44,684 bases of DNA, taken from the NCBI RefSeq assembly GCF_009377235.1, contig NZ_VMNX01000055.1:1-44684 (forward strand), in the 5' to 3' direction. The stretch is from Streptomyces acidicola (GTDB lineage Bacteria; Actinomycetota; Actinomycetes; Streptomycetales; Streptomycetaceae). Position numbers and translations under genes: made by a program. This document shows, piece by piece, positions 41,612 to 44,684 of this stretch (position 1 is the stretch's first letter; each line of letters begins with the position of its first letter). The notes below the pieces were generated by a model. The model made no database searches. It was not told the DNA's origin and was given only the letters and a program-made list of their open reading frames with translations.

Positions 41612-41647
41612 ACCCCGGCAGGGCTGTTGCAGCAGCCCCGCCAGGGT
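41612..41647 (+). terminator. Terminator between padR and the ABC genes
   Basis: ACCCCGGCAGGGCTG (41612-41626) pairs with CAGCCCCGCCAGGGT (41633-41647) with two mismatches around TTGCAG. Confidence 0.6.
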
Positions 41648-41808
41648 CTCGAACCCCGAGCTGACTCCGCCGTGCGGCGGGCCGGGCGATCGAGGTGCGG
41701 CACACCCAGAATACCCGGCTCTCCTCACGTGGATCAGTTCGACGATCCGTCGTCCAGCAGGGACGCGTCGTCATCCGCGTCCTGCGTTGTCACAGGAGAG
41801 CAGTCGTC

Positions 41809-42840
41809 ATGAGTACCCGTGCGCCCGCAGTCGTGGCGCGTCAGCTGACCAAGACCTATCCAGGCGATGTCACCGCCCTGTGCGGCATGGACGTCACCGT
41901 CGAACCGGGCACCGTCTTCGGGCTCCTCGGGCCGAACGGCGCCGGGAAGTCCACCACCGTCAAGATCCTCACCACCCTGGCCCGCCCCGACTCGGGCACC
42001 GCCGTGGTCGCGGGCCATGACGTGCTGCGCCACCCGGACCGGGTGCGCCGCGCGATCGGTGTAGTCGCCCAGAGTTCGGGCGCCGACCCGGTGGCCACGG
42101 GCCGGGAGAACCTCCAACTCCAGGGCAGGATCTACGGCTTGAAGGGCGCCGAGCTGAACGGCCGCATCGACGAATTGCTGGCGCGCTTCACGCTCACCGA
42201 CTCCGCGCGGCGCCCCGTCAAGACGTACTCGGGCGGTATGCGGCGCCGTCTCGACGTGGCGCTCGGACTGGTCCACCGCCCCCAGGTGCTGTTCCTCGAC
42301 GAGCCCACCACCGGCCTCGACCCCGAGGCCCGCACCGCGATGTGGGACGAGATCGCCCGCCTCGCGGGCGACGAGGGCCTCACCATCGTGCTCACCACGC
42401 ACTACCTGGAGGAGGCCGACCGCCTCGCCGAGCGCATCGCCATCGTCGACCGGGGCCGGGTCGTGGTCGAGGGCACCCCGGATGAGCTGAAGGGTGAACT
42501 CCGCGGCGACGCCGTCCACATGGAACTCCGCGAACCGATCGGCGAAGCCGGCCGTACGCTGCTCCGGGGCGCCCTGGCCGGACTCCCGGGCGTGCACGAG
42601 GTGCTCTTCGACACCGTGGGCTCCCGCGGGATCAGCGTCCGTGCCGACGACGGGGCGGCCGCGATGCCCACCCTGCTCGGGGCGCTGGAGCGGGTCGGGG
42701 TGGCCGTGGCGGCCGCGACGGTCGCCCGGCCCTCGCTCGACGACGTGTACCTGCGCTACGCGGGCCGCCGTTACGCAGAGGCCGAGGCCGAGGCCGAAGG
42801 CGCCGGGGAGCGGGTCCTGGCCGGGGCGGGAGGTGCGTGA
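41809..42840 (+). CDS. ABC transporter ATP-binding protein, DrrA type
   Basis: 343-residue ATPase of a two-component exporter. Walker A is GPNGAGKST, signature YSGGMRRRLD, Walker B VLFLDEPTTGLD, and the H-loop TTHYLEEAD. The DrrA-like C-terminal domain (about 235-325) is present. The tail is a Glu/Ala repeat (AEAEAEAEG). The ATG at 41809 has AGGAG upstream. It works with the permease that starts at its stop codon. Drug-resistance export is the usual role. Confidence 0.94.
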   Translation: MSTRAPAVVARQLTKTYPGDVTALCGMDVTVEPGTVFGLLGPNGAGKSTTVKILTTLARPDSGTAVVAGHDVLRHPDRVRRAIGVVAQSSGADPVATGRENLQLQGRIYGLKGAELNGRIDELLARFTLTDSARRPVKTYSGGMRRRLDVALGLVHRPQVLFLDEPTTGLDPEARTAMWDEIARLAGDEGLTIVLTTHYLEEADRLAERIAIVDRGRVVVEGTPDELKGELRGDAVHMELREPIGEAGRTLLRGALAGLPGVHEVLFDTVGSRGISVRADDGAAAMPTLLGALERVGVAVAAATVARPSLDDVYLRYAGRRYAEAEAEAEGAGERVLAGAGGA

Positions 42841-43616
42841 TGAGCACCGCCGTCACCCAGACCTGGTACATGACCGAGCGTCAGCTCATGGTGTTCCTGC
42901 GCCAGCCCGCGTATCTGCTGATCACGCTGATCCAGCCGGTGGTGTGGCTGTTCCTGTTCGGCAGCCTCTTCAAGGAGGTCGTCGAGCTCGGCGGCTTCGG
43001 CACCACCTCGTATCTGGACTACCTCGTCCCGGGCGTCGTGGTGATGAGCGCGCTCAGCTCCAACATGTGGGCAGGCATGACCACACTGGACGAGATCCAG
43101 CGAGGGACGCTCAACCGCTTCCTGACCACCCCGGTCAGCCGGGCAGCGCTGATGAACGGCAACGTCGTGAGCAACGGGCTGGTCACCGCGCTCCAGTCGC
43201 TCGTCATCGTGCTGCTCGGGCTGCTGGGCGGGGCCGACTACCCGGGCGGGCCAGGCGGTGTCCTGGTGCTGGTCGTCGCCTCCGTGCTGCTGGGCACGGT
43301 CTTCGCGGCGCTGTCCAACGCGCTGGGCATGCTCGTCCAGGAGCGGGAGTCCATCATCGGCATCAACACGTTCCTGCTGCTGCCGCTGACGTTCCTGTCC
43401 ACGGCCTTCATGGCCGAGGACAGGATGCCCTCGTGGATGCGTCACATCGCCGACTTCAACCCGCTCAACTGGGCGATGGTGGCGGGCCGTTCGGCACTGT
43501 CCGAGCAGCCCGACTGGGGTGAGGTGGCCGGCCGTGGCGGAGCACTGCTCGCGCTCGCGGTGGTAGCGGTGTGGTTGTCCATACGGACGTTCCGGTCGTA
43601 CCAGCGTTCGGTGTAA
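42840..43616 (+). CDS. ABC-2 type permease, DrrB type
   Basis: 258-residue membrane partner with about six helices. It contains the family motifs LVPGVVVMSALSSNMWAGMT and LSTAFMAEDRMPSWMRHIAD-like sequence near the last helices. The ATG at 42840 overlaps the upstream TGA by one base and has GGGAGG upstream; GTG at 42837 is a possible start one codon earlier. It forms the exporter with the DrrA-type ATPase. Confidence 0.93.
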   Translation: MSTAVTQTWYMTERQLMVFLRQPAYLLITLIQPVVWLFLFGSLFKEVVELGGFGTTSYLDYLVPGVVVMSALSSNMWAGMTTLDEIQRGTLNRFLTTPVSRAALMNGNVVSNGLVTALQSLVIVLLGLLGGADYPGGPGGVLVLVVASVLLGTVFAALSNALGMLVQERESIIGINTFLLLPLTFLSTAFMAEDRMPSWMRHIADFNPLNWAMVAGRSALSEQPDWGEVAGRGGALLALAVVAVWLSIRTFRSYQRSV

Positions 43617-43718
43617 CGCCCGTCGCTGCGGTCGCTGCGGTCGGTGCCGTTGCTGTCGTCGCTGGGGGAGAACCGCTGTTCAGGAGGCGGCTTCCGCCTC
43701 CGCGGCCGCCTCCCGGGA

Positions 43719-44564
43719 TCAGGCGGCCGCCGAGGCGCCCTCCTGTTCCTCCTCCACCTTTGCGTTCCACTCCCGCTTGGTCGCCTGCCAGTTGTCCTCG
43801 TTGTGCCCGAGCCGCCAGTAGCCGGAGAGCGACAGGTCCTCGCGCGGGACCTGGTGCTCGACGCGCAGCAACCGGCGCAGTTCCTTCACGAACCCCGCCT
43901 CGCCGTGGACGAAGGCGTGCAGGCGGCCCTCGGGGAACTCCAGCGCGCGGACGGCCTCGACGAGCGCCTCACCGACGGGACGGTCCCCGCGGTGCAGCCA
44001 GACGACCTCCACGTCGGAGGCGATCTTCTGCTCCTCGTCGGGGTCGGACACCTCCACGAAGGCGTGAACCCTGGCCCCGTCAGGCATCGCCTCCAGCGAG
44101 GCGGCGATCGCGGGCAATGCGCTCTCGTCCCCGGCGAGCAGATGCCAGTCGGCGTCCGGGTTCGGCGCGTAGGCACCGCCGGGGCCCAACAGCCGGACGA
44201 GCTCGCCCGGCTGGACCCGCGCGGCCCAGGGGCCCGCGAGGCCCGCGTCGCCGTGCACCACGAAGTCCAGGGTGATCTCGTGCAGTTGGGGGTCCCAGGC
44301 GCGCACGGTGTACGTCCGGGTCACGGGCCACTGCTCGCGCGGGAACTCCGCACGGACCCGCTCCATGTCGAAGGGCTCCGGGTAGGTCACTCCGTCCGGG
44401 CCGAAGAGCAGCTTCACATAGTGGTCGGTGCTGCCCCTCGTGGCGAACTCGGCGAGACCCTCGCCGCCGAGGACGACGCGCTGCATGTGCGGGGTCAGCC
44501 GCTCGGTGCGGACGACTCGCGCGGAGTGGGGCTTCGGGGTCCTGCGTACCGGACGCTCTGCCAT
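43719..44564 (-). CDS. Siderophore-interacting protein / ferric-siderophore reductase
   Basis: 281-residue flavoprotein of the SIP family that reduces ferric siderophores in the cytosol. The FAD-binding motif is RTYTVRAWD, and the NAD(P)H-binding region begins LLAGDESALPAIAASLEAM. The C-terminus has the SIP motif SLSGYWRLGHNEDNW. The ATG at 44564 has GGGAGG 5 nt upstream. An iron-box palindrome precedes it, so expression should rise when iron is scarce. Confidence 0.95.
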   Translation of the reverse strand: MAERPVRRTPKPHSARVVRTERLTPHMQRVVLGGEGLAEFATRGSTDHYVKLLFGPDGVTYPEPFDMERVRAEFPREQWPVTRTYTVRAWDPQLHEITLDFVVHGDAGLAGPWAARVQPGELVRLLGPGGAYAPNPDADWHLLAGDESALPAIAASLEAMPDGARVHAFVEVSDPDEEQKIASDVEVVWLHRGDRPVGEALVEAVRALEFPEGRLHAFVHGEAGFVKELRRLLRVEHQVPREDLSLSGYWRLGHNEDNWQATKREWNAKVEEEQEGASAAA

Positions 44565-44585
44565 GGCAGCCTCCCAAATGTGTAG

Positions 44586-44601
44586 CTTAGGCTTGCCTAA
44601 G
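44586..44601. promoter_or_regulatory. Iron box (DmdR/IdeR-type operator)
   Basis: CTTAGGCTTGCCTAAG is a perfect palindrome with TTAGG/CCTAA half-sites as in DtxR-family operators. TTAGC repeats follow at 44602. It lies 22 nt upstream of the SIP start codon on that gene's strand. Confidence 0.85.
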
Positions 44602-44684
44602 TTAGCATCTTCCCTCTGGAGACACCCCACGCTTGAAGTGTCTTTGCCAACGAGAGGTTGGATCCGCCCGCCCCCGAAGAGCTC

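Noticed and set aside
44679..44684. GAGCTC (SacI) at the last six bases
   Set aside because: It might suggest a clone end, but one hexamer in this composition is easily due to chance.

Overview
The window is high-GC actinobacterial DNA with the gene order of a Streptomyces chromosome. The signs are GTG/TTG starts, TANNNT -10 boxes placed 6-8 nt before ATG (leaderless starts), rare TTA codons, a Pup-proteasome locus, a conservon (rarA-E type) and long perfect hairpins between genes. No tRNA, rRNA, CRISPR array, insertion sequence or phage module was seen.

Positions 1-9774 carry an M50 site-2 protease (5' end outside the window), tRNA m1A58 methyltransferase trmI, a secreted protein, a small ferredoxin, and then the proteasome genes arc(mpa), dop, pup, an endonuclease VII-like gene, prcB and prcA. 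Positions 9878-12298 hold a divergent LacI-family regulator and MFS transporter. Positions 12308-17707 continue the locus with pafA (Pup ligase), two FKBP-type isomerases (one a lipoprotein) and the WYL regulator pair pafB/pafC. Arc unfolds pupylated proteins and feeds them to PrcAB, Dop removes Pup, PafA attaches it, and PafBC is known from mycobacteria as a DNA-damage regulator. Positions 17813-23025 hold a zinc-ribbon protein, a 64-residue membrane protein, tatA, tatC and the Ski2/Mtr4-like helicase helY.

Positions 23199-30911 hold a four-gene minus-strand operon: two DUF1989 proteins, a biotin-dependent urea/guanidine carboxylase and allophanate hydrolase. A TetR regulator is divergent from it. 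By family knowledge this set fits guanidine assimilation (guanidine to carboxyguanidine to allophanate to ammonia and CO2). The operon promoter overlaps a palindrome that recurs, together with the -10 box, at the promoter of an APC-family permease at 39104-40660. The two units therefore look like one regulon. Inverted copies of a REP-like element lie at both ends of the operon, which sits between helY and the conservon.

Positions 31266-35991 are the conservon: sensor kinase, roadblock protein, DUF742 protein, small GTPase and a CYP157-type P450 lacking ExxR. RarC contains a TTA codon. Positions 36010-44564 hold an RluA-type pseudouridine synthase, a GNAT acetyltransferase broken by an in-frame TAG, a class I terpene synthase with a TTA codon at position 7, the APC permease, a PadR regulator with a DrrAB-like ABC exporter, and a siderophore-interacting ferric reductase behind an iron box.
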